Assembly: GCF_901933205.1 (NCBI RefSeq)
Contig: NC_044600.1
Span: 5,742,501 to 5,806,500, forward strand
Direction of reading: 5' to 3'
From: Camarhynchus parvulus
Lineage: Eukaryota > Chordata > Aves > Passeriformes > Thraupidae
DNA: 64,000 nt
Part shown: piece after piece, positions 11,041-21,312 of the stretch
Layout of the letters: each line of letters starts with the position of its first letter
Position numbering within the stretch: the stretch's first letter is position 1
Notes under the pieces: generated by a model
What the model saw: the letters and a program-made list of their open reading frames with translations, nothing else
The model's database searches: none
What the model was told of the DNA's origin: nothing
Made by a program: the position numbers and the translations under genes

Positions 11041-11380
11041 GAGCTAGGAAAGCAATCAATTGTTCCTTAATGGAGTTACAGTAAAGATGTTATCCAAAAC
11101 CACCGTGGCTGCCTAATTATTCATAACATCCCTCTGGAGATTCTCCTTTTGGCAAACTGTGAATCTCTGCTTTGTTGCCACAATAAAAGCAGTTTCAGGG
11201 CTGTAAATGAGAGGGTACAAATTACCATGGAGGCCCTGACAATATGGCAGCTCCCGAGCCTTGGATTACATGGTAATTTCCATGCAATATCCAGATTATT
11301 ACATGGTAAGTGCCATGTCATTACAGGCTAAATGAATGATTATCACCCCTGCTTGACAAATTCACCTGACAAATTTTCCT
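11041..11380. promoter_or_regulatory. candidate conserved non-coding element
   Basis: An AT-rich island of about 340 bp inside GC-richer DNA. It holds 'cctaattattcataac' (homeodomain-like), two 'attacatggtaa' motifs at about 11266 and 11298 in the same direction, an internal inverted pair (ttacatggtaa against ccatg), and the right arm of the 45-bp inverted duplication at its end. This density of palindromic short motifs resembles ancient conserved vertebrate repeat-derived enhancers (Eulor/UCON-type). Conservation itself cannot be tested here. Confidence 0.4.
11332..11376. repeat. 45-bp inverted duplication, right arm
   Basis: Exact reverse complement of 8809-8853. It lies at the right edge of the AT-rich candidate element 11041-11380, whereas the left arm stands alone in ordinary sequence. 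This suggests the right copy is the source. Confidence 0.9.
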
Positions 11381-12873
11381 CCCTCCTCAGTCTCTGGGAT
11401 GTCTGCAGGCAGGATGCTGTTTCCATGAGGAACAGCATGGTTGGGATGGGCTTTTCCACCCCTGGATTTTCCCAATCCCACCTGGGCTGTGCCCATGGGC
11501 AGCACAGGGTTGGATGGGCTCTGTAAAGCTGTGACCCAGCTCTGTGTGCGTGTTCCAGACACAAAATATTGATAAGAATTTTGGAATATCCATGCCAGTG
11601 GAAGCAGCTTCAAAGTTCCCCAAAGGAACAGAAATGCTCCAGTGCAGCTGAAGGAGCTGTTTGAAAATCCTGAGTTAACAGGAGTAGAAAATGATTTACA
11701 GTCTTCTCTCAGCTTTATCATTCATGTCCTGAATAATCCAAAGCTCCTCTGCACACAACTGGGAAACAGTTCTGACTGGGGAGTAGAAATTTTTCTCTTT
11801 GTACAACTTAAGGCTGCTTAAAACTGCCACAGACCTGATCCACAGTTTTGTGACACCTTTAAATTCTCTTGCATTAGGCTTGAAGAGGTCTCACAGCTGT
11901 TCAGGGGACTCAGCTCCTGTGAATGGCCATGGTTTTTCCACAGGAATATCTATGGGTGTCTGTATTTAACCTATAGATCCTTCTAGAGCATGATCAGGCC
12001 CAGCCTGGTGATGTTTGATGGGGGTTAGGGACATCCAGCCTGAATATCACCTCAGGGAGGGATGTTCAGCCACAGGCAATCAGTGCCACTTCCCAGACTG
12101 GGAGCTCTACCCTGGAGAATAAACAAACAACAAGAAAGGGAAAGATTCAGAAATGTCAAATCCTTTAAGCCCTAACACTTCCCTGGGCCTCAGAAGCTCC
12201 AGCCCCCACATTCCTGCAGGGTTTGTATTTTATTTGCGCTGGTATCCCCTGGGAAGCCAAATTCTGGATGGGCCCAAAGCTCCACATCTCCTCCTGTGCC
12301 TCCTCATCGTGTTTCCTCCCTGTCCTGCTCATGCTAAGGAGTGACAACCCAGAAAAAATGGTGCAAATATTTGTCCCATGTCCCCTCCCCAGACAGACCG
12401 AGAGATGAAAAGTGATCTCTCTTTGATATTCCAAACATCCCATGTGCACACAGGCCCAGATTCTACACATGGCTCCCAGGTTCCTTGGCAGGACACCTGT
12501 ATCCCAACTATTTCCACTGCTCAGAGACTTCCATGGGAAACTGCTCTGCTTTGGCCCTAAAACCACAACTACAGCAGCTTTTGAAACCTCCTTCTGTCCT
12601 GCACCATCACAGACACCACAGCAGCACCCTGCTTATTCCTGGGTAACCAGCTCCATGTTCTGCCTGCCCAACCTGGCCTGTTTGGAATTGGAAATTGTCA
12701 CCAGCCTCTTGACACAGTGACAATTATCCTGCAGTAACTTTAAAAACAATCACAATCCACAAGGACAAGCAACATGCCCAAGCCTTCTGATTGTATTTAC
12801 AAAGCTCAGAGTTGGCTTGAAATGGAAAAGGAGAAAATAGCCCAGGTAGATCTGGAGCTGCTGGGCACAGGGG
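11381..12873. other. unassigned sequence
   Basis: No gene, RNA or repeat family recognised. Moderately AT-rich between 11540 and 12170. Nothing further supported. Confidence 0.5.
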
Positions 12874-13010
12874 AGAATCATGGAATAATATGGGTTGGAA
12901 AAGACCTCAAAGATCATCGGGTCCAACCATCAGCCCAGCACCATCCCCACATTCCCCACCAAACCACATCAAGTGCCACATCTCCATGAGTTTTGCACAC
13001 TTCCAGGGAT
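12874..13010 (-). mobile_element. CR1 LINE 3' fragment
   Basis: Antisense CR1: begins 'gaatcatggaataatatggg', then 'ttggaaaagacctcaaagat', 'catcgggtccaaccatca', and further inside 'acacttccagggatg'. This is the start of the complement of a CR1 3' end, with the octamer tail reduced to 'aatcatgga'. Confidence 0.85.
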
Positions 13011-15290
13011 GCTGAGGGGCTGGCATGTTCCTCTGCTGTCCCTGCCCAGGAACGAGTCCCCAGTCCCTCTGCAGAGTAATGAGCAATGCCCATTCTGAGA
13101 CTGTTCCTCAGGATCACCACGGATAAAATTGCTGCCCCATTGCTCCAGCAGCATCCCAGGGCAGGCTCTGCCAGCCCCCTGCCACCAGGGCCCGTGGGCT
13201 CTTCCTGTGGGTGCCAATGCTGCTGCAGCAGCTCCGAGGGACAATTAGGCTTCATCAGGCAGCGCTGACATTTAGCATCAACCCCCCCTCCCATCTCCTG
13301 CCTGAATTTCCTTGCTCACCTTTCAGAGCAAGAAATAAATGGTGCATTAGAGAGAAGGAGAGAGAGATGAGCTTTATTAGCTGTTTATGGAAGAAATTAA
13401 AATTGCTCATTAGAAACCACGACACTGGCAGTGCCCCCCTCCCTGGCAGAGCCCCGATGGTTCCATGGGGAGTGCTTGCCTCGCATTTATTTGGGCTGGC
13501 ACCTGCCCGGCGCCTCCCTGCCCTTCTGCAGATGAGTACGGGGGGACTGCAGGGAAATGTCACCGCTCCTTCCCCCTCCCGAGTCCCTCCTCCTGGTCGG
13601 CACCAGTGCCAGCAGCTCGGGATGCTCCGTGGTGCTGCAGAGCAGCCGGGGCTCGCTGCGCTGTGGTGGAGAGGATGCGAGGGACCCGGAGGTGACCTGG
13701 TGGTGGAGCACCCTCTGCCATTCCTGGGTGTCCTACCCCAGCTGGTGCAGTCCTGGAGCTCAGCACAGTGGAGAGGTGGCTCTTCCTCTTCATCTTTCAC
13801 CTCCTGGGCAGGCAGTTCCACGCTACCATTTTATGCCAAAAATTCTAACACAAGAACTTGTTTTGGGGCTGCAGCTCAACCAGCTCTGCCCATGGCCAGC
13901 TTGGCCTCCTGCTCCTCCTTTTCCTCTTCCTGCTTTCCCCTCTCCATGCCCTGCTGCCCTTCCCACCAGCCCCACGGTGCTGTGCCCACCGAGCTGCCCA
14001 TCCTGGCTGTGCTGTGACCCCGCCATGCCGGGGCTGGTGGCACCGGGGGCAGGCAGGGGAGGAAACAGGGCCGGGAGCACTTCAAAGGCTCTGTATCTCC
14101 TCACGCAGCTGCCAAAAAACAATCCAGGTTTCCGCTCCCGAGTCCTGTGTTGCCCTCGCAAGGGACATCTCTGGGGGCAAAGGGATAAATCTTTCATCTC
14201 CTCGCTCTGGGTTTTATTAAATGCCTCGCACATCCACGGAAAACGCAGATTGCTGATAAATTCGGGCTGGTTACGGGAGAGGCAGATGGAGATTGAGTCG
14301 CTGAACTGACTGGAAGTTGGTTCTTTCCAGGAAGATGGAGAGTTCCGGGATGTGCTGACACCAAAAGGCGCAGCCTGCCCGTGTGGCACAGCCTGGGAGA
14401 GCACCGAGCCCTCCTTGGGAGAGGTGCTGCTCTCCTGGAGAGGTGCTCACACCCTCCTGGTTCCAGGGTTGGTGCAGCACAGGCTTTGCAAAGCTCAGCA
14501 TCATGGAAAGTGTCTTAAAGCCTGGTGCAGGGACCAGCAGGCACAGCTCAAGGAAGGGGAGGCCCCAGGGCTCTGCATCACCTGGGCCCACTTCGAGGTG
14601 GGCTTCACAACAGCCCTGCTCCCCATCACCTGTACACATGTATGGATGTTCCTGGAGGATCCCTGGGAATATTGCAGGGATGTGGGTGAAAATGATGCCT
14701 CCTCACCCAAGAATCAGGCGCAGCTACAGTGACTGTCACAGCTGAGAGAGAACCAGGCACTCAGGGAACGCAAGACTTGCTGCTCACATGGGAGGTTTGG
14801 GGTGTTTCATTTTCCCTGAGCTCTTTGGGGAATTTCAAAGAGCAGTTTCAAAGTCCACTGAAGGGACTGAATGAATTTGTTTAATCAACAGCTCCACGGG
14901 CTCTAAAGGAGCCTCAGACCTCTAAATTTGGGCCACAAGAATAGAGAAATAGCATCTTCTCTGTATCTGGGGTGGAGGAAGGTAGGAAGTCATGGGACAA
15001 AGCTGTAGCAAAAAATAATTGTAGGTTCACAAGGAGCAATGCTTTCTCCAGCCTGGCAAGGTGACTTCAGATATGGAGGCTCCATCCTGGAGCCGTTCGG
15101 GCAGCTATGGAGGGCTCAGATGGGGACAGCTCATCCAATCTGCTTGAGGACAGACCCAGTAAATGTAGAAAACAATTGCCCCAAGATATGAGATGAAATA
15201 AAATTAGGAACAAGAAGCTCAGGAATGAACTTCAAATGCCCTTTGGGGTAGCCAAGCACTCGGGGCTGTTCTAATCAGTAACCTCCCCAT
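13011..15290. other. unassigned sequence with one AT-rich block
   Basis: The part 13430-13720 is GC-rich with several CpGs and open frames, but its translations show no family. The block 13310-13430 is AT-rich (listed separately). No exon could be supported. Confidence 0.5.
13310..13430. promoter_or_regulatory. candidate conserved non-coding element
   Basis: Short AT-rich island with 'aagaaataaatggtgcatta', 'gagctttattagctgttta' and 'aaattaaaattgctcatta'. These are clusters of homeodomain/FOX-like sites between GC-rich flanks. Inferred from composition and motif clustering only. Confidence 0.3.
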
Positions 15291-15480
15291 TCCCCAGCCG
15301 CTGCAGCAAGCCCTGCTAAGCAGACAGATTTTCCATTAAGCCTGGAAGAAATGGCAAAGTGCCTTAATGAATGTCAGAGTTAATACCCCGTTTGTTATAG
15401 GCTGCGACTGCAATGTGATGGGTTTATAAAGCCGGCCCCTCATTACCCTTATCAATATTATTCTTACTCGGTTCCCGTCT
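15291..15480. promoter_or_regulatory. candidate conserved non-coding element
   Basis: Island with 'gccttaatgaatgtcagag', 'ttaataccccgtttgttat', 'gggtttataaagccggccc' and 'acccttatcaatattattc'. These are candidate homeodomain, HOX/CDX-like (TTTATAAA) and GATA/ONECUT-like (TTATCAATATT) sites. There is no coding potential. Call rests on motif clustering. Confidence 0.35.
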
Positions 15481-16410
15481 GCAGGCCAGATCCACATCCA
15501 GCCCTTGGCTGCTTGACATGGGAGCTGCCTGCCTGAGGATCTGCAAGCCATCCTGCATCAGGGCATTTTCAAACCAGTAAAAAAGGGAATAAAATCCCAG
15601 AACTAAGGCAGGTTGAGCGTACAGAGCGTGTGTCTGAGCGAGCGCGCAGTGCGCGGCATCGCTGGAGCCGCTGCAGCTCTGATTGAAACCAGACTCAGGA
15701 AAGAAGGGCTGTAAACGTTTTTTCACTGCCTGTCCTAAGAAATTTATGTCTCACCCACTCCATCATCTCCTTCAGGGCTGCCTTTTTTTGCAGCTGTCTT
15801 CAGAGACCATCGGCTGAGTCCCTTTATGAAGTCCAGTCCATGATGTCACCCAGAGCCATAACTCACTCACCTCCCTGGCTGGGCTCTGCACGGGGGTGCC
15901 CCATAAATAATGGCCCAGGCCGGGGGGAAGCCTGCCCTGCTCGAGGAAAACCTTCCTGACATTGGAAGGGAAGAGAGAAGAACATGCACACGGGGCAGGG
16001 CGACCCGGAGTGGGGTTTGATGAACACAAAACCACAACTGTGCAGAGCAAATGGGACAGAAAAATCAGTGATGTTGTGTCCAGCAGAACTTGCTCAGCAG
16101 AGGCCAAGGTGAGCCCCAGCTGCCTGGACATCCATTAAACCTTCCAGGGCTCTGCCTTGTCTGGAGAAATCCAAACCATGTGCTGGAGCCTCAGCCCAGG
16201 GTGTTGTTTGCTGCCTGGGATTAAAATGACTCAGCAGCCAGGATGGGTCCATCCTTCGTTAGCACCCAATTGGTCGTGACTAAAATGTGCTCTGACTTTG
16301 GGGTGTTTTTGGGCCCCACATCCTGGTGAAGTTGCTGCTCACCCATCACCCTTCTCGAGAGCAGGTGTCCACATCAGAGAGCGCCAGGCCCCCGCCAAGG
16401 CCCATCCCCA
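15481..16410. other. unassigned sequence
   Basis: A small run of CpGs at 15635-15665 ('gagcgagcgcgcagtgcgcgg') stands out. No gene or repeat family is recognised. Confidence 0.5.
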
Positions 16411-16550
16411 CGGTGGGGAAGCCGAGGGTAATTGTTTCATTGTGTCTGATAACATGTGGTTTTGCCATATTTATAATCCAGCGCTATTAAAAGGGGAAAA
16501 AAGAGATCAACTCAAAATCCCTCCACCGCAGTTGGCTCTAATTGTCCCTG
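16411..16550. promoter_or_regulatory. candidate conserved non-coding element
   Basis: Contains 'taattgtttcattgtgtctg' and 'tttgccatatttataatcc', the latter a CArG/MEF2-like core (CCATATTTAT), followed by 'agcgctattaaaagggg'. Compact, AT-rich and motif-dense within ordinary DNA. Possible muscle or neural enhancer fragment, by motif only. Confidence 0.33.
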
Positions 16551-17984
16551 TCCCACCACTTCCCCCTTTCCCAGTCCTGCTTGTGGGCTGTTTTGGCAGC
16601 AGAGCCAAAGCAGGAATGAGCTGTTGGGATGAAGTTTATCCTTCGGTGGGATGGCCTCGCTGGAGAGGACTGAGCACTCTCGGTTTTCCTGGGAAGTCTG
16701 GACTTCATCTGCCTGGGAGCAGAGCCTGAGGAGTGCCACCTCCCCAGGACACCTTCACCTCTGTGCTGGAGCCACGCTGACGGTAAGTCACAGCCTTCCC
16801 CCTGGAATTTCATCAGTTAATGGCACCACAACTCTGCTCCTGACAGCTGGGAAGAAAGGGCTCTTCTCACATCTCCTGCATTTCTTCTCTTCCACTTGTG
16901 GATCTGCAGGGGTGGGATCTGTGGTCCCCAGCCACTTGTTGAATCACAGAAGTCCCATCCCTGTGATGGCTGTTGTCAGGAAAATAAACAAGGAGAAAGA
17001 CTCCAACAGCATCTGCAGGACATCTCCTGAGCCACGTATTCAAGAAAACTTTGGAGCTTTGGAGGGCAGGAGCAGGTTCTGAGTGTTTGGTGGTGTGGGC
17101 CATGTTCTCAGTGCCTGAAGCTGTGCCACACAGTCTGTCCCACCAAAATGTCCTCAGGGACTGGGAATGCAGTGCAGCCATTCCTCAGTGCCTGGGCATC
17201 TGCTGGAGTATGGGATGCATCCAGGGATTTGATTCTGAGCTGGAATTTATTGCCATCTCCTCTCCTTTCCTCTCCTCAGTAGATACAGAAGTGGGGGAGG
17301 GTAATGGTGTCTTTTTTCCCTTTCTTTCCTCCCAAACCGAAATTAAAACCAGCCAAAAGCCCACCATGATGGGAATGTCTGTGAGCTGGAGTGTGCTTGG
17401 GGTGGCCACACAGGTCCATGGGATGATCCAGGCAGCTGGTGGATGGACCTTTCCCCCACACCAAAGGATAATGTTTGTGGAAAGGACTCTCCCATGTGCC
17501 CCCAAACCCCCACAGCTTTCTCAGGCTTCTTTTTCTCCTTTTTTTATATTCCAAGTTGCACTCAAAGCCCTCGAAACCACTCCAGCAGAGCTTGCCCATT
17601 ATCCGTGGGATGCAGAGGAGGGCTGTTGCCATGGCACTGCAGCATCCCCTCCTTCACAGCCGTTCCTGGGGGGCTTCACCGCTCCATGCCTGGACAGGGG
17701 ATCTGGATCCCTCACCAGGGACGGCCCTTCTGGGATCCCTGGGCGCTGCACCAAGGATTCCAGCAGCCTGTCCCTCCAGGTTTGTCCTACTGGCCCTTGC
17801 CAGCCTTTGTCGCTCGGTGACGACCAGCGCCTTGTCAGCCTTTGTGTTCCCTCCCTGTGGAACGTGAGGGATGCCCAGGGAGGCGCACGGGGCAGGGATG
17901 TGGCTGTCACCCCCCAGCCCTCTCCCTTTCCCCCTCTCCCATCCCTCCCGTACATCCAGCTCCCCTCGGCGCGGCTGCCACCAG
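16551..17984. other. unassigned sequence
   Basis: Several open frames run here because the DNA is stop-poor; none has a recognisable domain. A strong splice-donor-like string 'gacggtaagt' lies at about 16778-16787 but has no convincing exon attached. Confidence 0.45.
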
Positions 17985-18420
17985 TGCTGGGATAACGGCT
18001 CCACCAATGCTGTGGAATTTGCGATTCCAGCATCACTTGTAGGGCTTCTCGCGGAGGGGGAGGGCTCCTCAGCGCGGCTCCCCCCCCCCTGCACAATGGA
18101 GACAAAGGCGTTAAAAAAGCTGAGAATGGAAGGGAGGGAGGCGGCTCGTGTTTAACCTGCGGCCGGCGGGCGCTGAGCCGGGGCTGGCGCTGCCAGGGGG
18201 ACAAGGCGAGCGGAGCTCCCCGCCTGCCCACGCCGCTGCCCGCCGGAGCTGTCAGCTCCCATTACGGCCCTCAATGGCCGCGGCCGTCCCCCGGCACAAG
18301 GAGCCTTTATTCCTTTGGATGGGAAGCGGGAGAAGCGGGAGAACGCGGCGCTGCGTGGGCTCAGATCCCGCAGCTGCGATGTTTCGGTGTCTGATTTTAC
18401 AGGCGACCAGCGCGGGGGGC
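17985..18420. promoter_or_regulatory. CpG-rich block, candidate CpG island
   Basis: Dense CpG dinucleotides and high GC, including 'ctgcggccggcgggcgctg' and 'ggccgcggccgtccccc'. It also carries 'acaatggagacaaagg', a pair of SOX-like sites, and an 8-9 base C run near 18080. In birds such blocks mark promoters or enhancers of developmental genes. I see no first exon on either side, so this may be an orphan island or the promoter of a non-coding transcript. Confidence 0.5.
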
Positions 18421-18430
18421 AGGGACCCTT

Positions 18431-18520
18431 CCCCGGGATGGGAAAAGCTCTTCCTCCCTCACCAGCCCTCCCCGGGATGGGAAAGGCTCTTCCTCCCTCA
18501 CCAGCCCTCCCTGGGATGGG
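18431..18520. repeat. 39-bp minisatellite, about 2.3 copies
   Basis: Unit 'ccccgggatgggaaaagctc' followed by 'ttcctccctcaccagccct', at 18431, 18470 and (partial) 18509. Borders the CpG-rich block. Confidence 0.95.
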
Positions 18521-19079
18521 TGACTTTGTCACCTGGTCCCTGCTGTCGCATGAGTCACCGCGCAGGAATTGGAGCATGTAATGATCCCGTTTCCATCCCG
18601 CCATCCCGGGGTCGGAGTGTTGCTGATGGATCCGGCCCCTGTGTCCCACCTGGCCGGGACAGCACAAGGTGACACCTGCCGGGGCTGTGCCTGGAGTGCC
18701 GGGCTCGCCGCGGGGGCTTTGGCAGGGCTCGGTTTATGGGGTTTGTGGTATCGGTTGTCAGGGAGTTCGTGCCTGACGTCGGGAAAACGCTTCCTGGCAG
18801 CTGTGCCGCAGTTTGGAGGCTGCAACCCGAACGGGGGACCCGTGGCCGGGCCGTGGGGACTGTCCCCGTCCAGGGGAGGCGGGACAGGAGCCGCCTGTGG
18901 ATGCTGCCGCGGGAACAAACACCACGTGTGAGCAGAAACCCTGCAAGCAGCAGGATATCGTCAGATCCAAACACCACTGGTGATCCACGGCTGACCACGG
19001 AGTGATAGAGAACTCCTCCCAAGCTATGCTTTAATTTTTCTCTTTCTGGAGAATTTGGAAACATCTGTGCCTGCTTCTC
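18521..19079. other. unassigned GC-rich sequence
   Basis: Continues the CpG-containing composition of the preceding block until about 18930. Open frames exist on both strands, but none resembles a known protein. Confidence 0.45.
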
Positions 19080-19420
19080 ATATTACCCTGATTTTGGTGT
19101 CATCTTTGCCTTCTGATCCAGAGGAGTTATCGTGGTTTCTTTTCCCTCGATCCAGATTGTGCTGAGTATCCATGTCGCTGCCTTCCCGGCAATTCACACT
19201 TGATTTCTCTCTGAAATCTTGGATAAATACCATTCAGGCCCGGGGATTTACTACACTTTCTCCAGTTGCTCCCTGATTTCCTCCTTAGAGACTGCCCTGC
19301 CCGCTAAGGTCACATTCTGATTTCCTATGCACAATGCCTTTGAAATGGAAATGTTTCCCCTCATTGTCTTCTCCAGTAAAGATCAAGAGGAAGAACGCGT
19401 TTCTCCCGACTTTTGCACCC
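19080..19420 (-). pseudogene. ancient LINE (CR1/L2/L3-like) reverse transcriptase relic
   Basis: On the minus strand the sequence reads 'VSKEEIREQLEKV', then after stops and a frame shift 'SKSPGLNGIYPRF' (plus-strand positions about 19215-19310). This matches the conserved LINE reverse-transcriptase segment of the form '(V)TEEEV..L...L..NKSPGPDGI(H)PR(V/F)LKE', which precedes the catalytic palm motifs. The Asp of PGPDG is Asn here. The element is disrupted by stops and frameshifts and is much older than the CR1 3' ends elsewhere. Ends are approximate. Confidence 0.6.
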
Positions 19421-21175
19421 TCCATAATCGTCCTCTTCTCCCCCGGGACCTAACGCGTGCCACGCTCCTACACACCACAGCCTCACAGGCAGTATCTCGT
19501 GTGTGAATTTGTGAAATCAGCGAATTTTCAGGCTTTTTCTGTCACCTCTTGACCTGTTTTGGGACATCCTTGTTTCTGACCCAAAAATAAGTTGCTTTTC
19601 AATCCGGGAAGAGCTTTTCCATCTAATTTAAAAGGGGAATTTAATATACCTCCAGTTAGCACAATCTCCATTCCCGTGGCCAGAATGGATTCCCATTTTT
19701 CCCTTTAGAATGGATTCCCACTTTTTCCCTGACTCACCTCCCTGCAGGAGCCAGGTGGGTCCAGCATGATCGTGTCCTGGACTGTCGCCAGGAGGTTGTC
19801 CCGTGTCCCTCCTGCTTCAAAGGACCCGTCGGGAGAGGAGAGTCTGCCTGAGAGGCTCAGCACCCCCAGCGCTGCTGGGCTGGATCTGGGCCAGGTGCCT
19901 CAGCCCCCAGCCCTTCATCTGCAGCTCGGCTCCCGTCTCGTGCCGGGGCCGTGCCAGCAGAACTCCATGGAATGCCATTTCCCGATGTTCTGCTTGTTAA
20001 CAGTTGCCCACAAAGATTTAAAAGTCTCAGATGTGTGTCCAATCTGTTGGCTTTGGTAGAGTGATCAGAAGGGACCCAAAGGACTTGTGACTATCTTGAA
20101 ATGTTATTAGAAGTTTGCCTGAATCGCTGATTTTTAGAACAATAACCTTCCCGAAGACTTCAAGCCATTCCTCAGCAAATTGGATTTAAAATAAAATTAA
20201 AATGTGATGGAGGGAATTTTCTATATGCTGGGGGGAGGATTTCTGCTGGAGCTCAGTGAGCAGAGGGTGTGGTGTAAAATGTATGGAATTATTTTAGCTG
20301 AAGCATATTTTCCTCTGTGCCCTTTTTCCCAGTCTCTCCTGGAACAGGAACTCCATAACATTTGATCCTTTAGACAAACTTTCAAACCCATAATGTTCAA
20401 GTGGGTTTGAAATTAGGCGTAAAGAGTTTGTTCATCCTGAGGAATCTCTGAAATGGATTATAGTGAGAGCTGCTTGTCTTACACTGGGAATCCAAGGAAG
20501 CAACCAAGAATCCCCCAGAGCTGAAAGAAATGAGAATTATTGGGTGTAGTGATGCACTTTTACACACTCAAATTGAGCATCTCATCCCAGGGCAGCATCT
20601 GGTCGAGGACAGTCCCCAGGTCTCATTAAATTTGTCCCTCTCATTGCCTATCCCTGGTGTTCCCACCAGGAGATGATCCCAGAGAGCCACTGGTTATTGC
20701 TGTTGTTAGTGATGGAACAGGGAGAAAACTGGCACAAATCATTCAGAGTGTCTGATAATTCTCCAGGTGAAAGCCCAGCTGGGCTCAGCAGCTTTCCCAG
20801 ACCCATTTCCCTGATTTACAGCCATCATTATCCTGGGAATCCTCCACCCCTGCAGCACCGCGAGCCCTGGAGCCTCCTTTCCTTATCCTCCAGCCACAGG
20901 AGCCTGAAGTCAGCCCTACCTCCACATTCCCACCCTGTGAGGTTTCCAGGTGGAAGAGACAGGCAGTGGTTTCCTCTGGTGGCCAAGTGCTGTGCTTGGT
21001 AGTCCCAGGAAAGAACTCTGCTCCTCCTCTTCAGCTGTGTTTGAGTAGCAAATCCATGCAGAACTGGGGTTCCCATGTAGGATCGTTTCCAGGTCCTGCC
21101 CAGGACACAGCAAATGCTGCTGAGCACAGAGCTGAGGGGCACCTGAGCTCTCAGGGAGGAATGGCCCTGTTCCCA
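19421..21175. other. unassigned sequence
   Basis: 19421-19740 may still belong to the old LINE relic but cannot be read. 20060-20480 is AT-rich without recognisable structure. No gene supported. Confidence 0.45.
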
Positions 21176-21312
21176 AGTTCACAATTCCCAGATAATGGGG
21201 ATCTGTGCCTCATTCCTGCTTTCACTTTCCCCAGATAATGGCAGTCGTTGGCTCATTCCCAAAGTCACTTTTCCCAGATAATGAGGATCCTATTCATTCC
21301 CACTTTGCCTTT
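21176..21312. repeat. diverged tandem repeat, about 50 bp, 3 copies
   Basis: The phrase 'cccagataatg' recurs at about 21187, 21231 and 21273. Each is followed by a diverged segment ending 'ctcattcc' or 'attcattcc' and 'actttnccc'. Old minisatellite. Confidence 0.8.

Noticed and set aside
13430..14309. GC-rich region with overlapping long frames as an exon
   Set aside because: Frames on both strands are equally open; translations are low-complexity Ser/Pro/Leu/Cys mixtures without a domain.
16735..16790. Possible 40-bp exon ending at 'gacg|gtaagt'
   Set aside because: The donor is good, but the upstream acceptor tract is weak and the peptide has no recognisable relation; a chance site is likelier.
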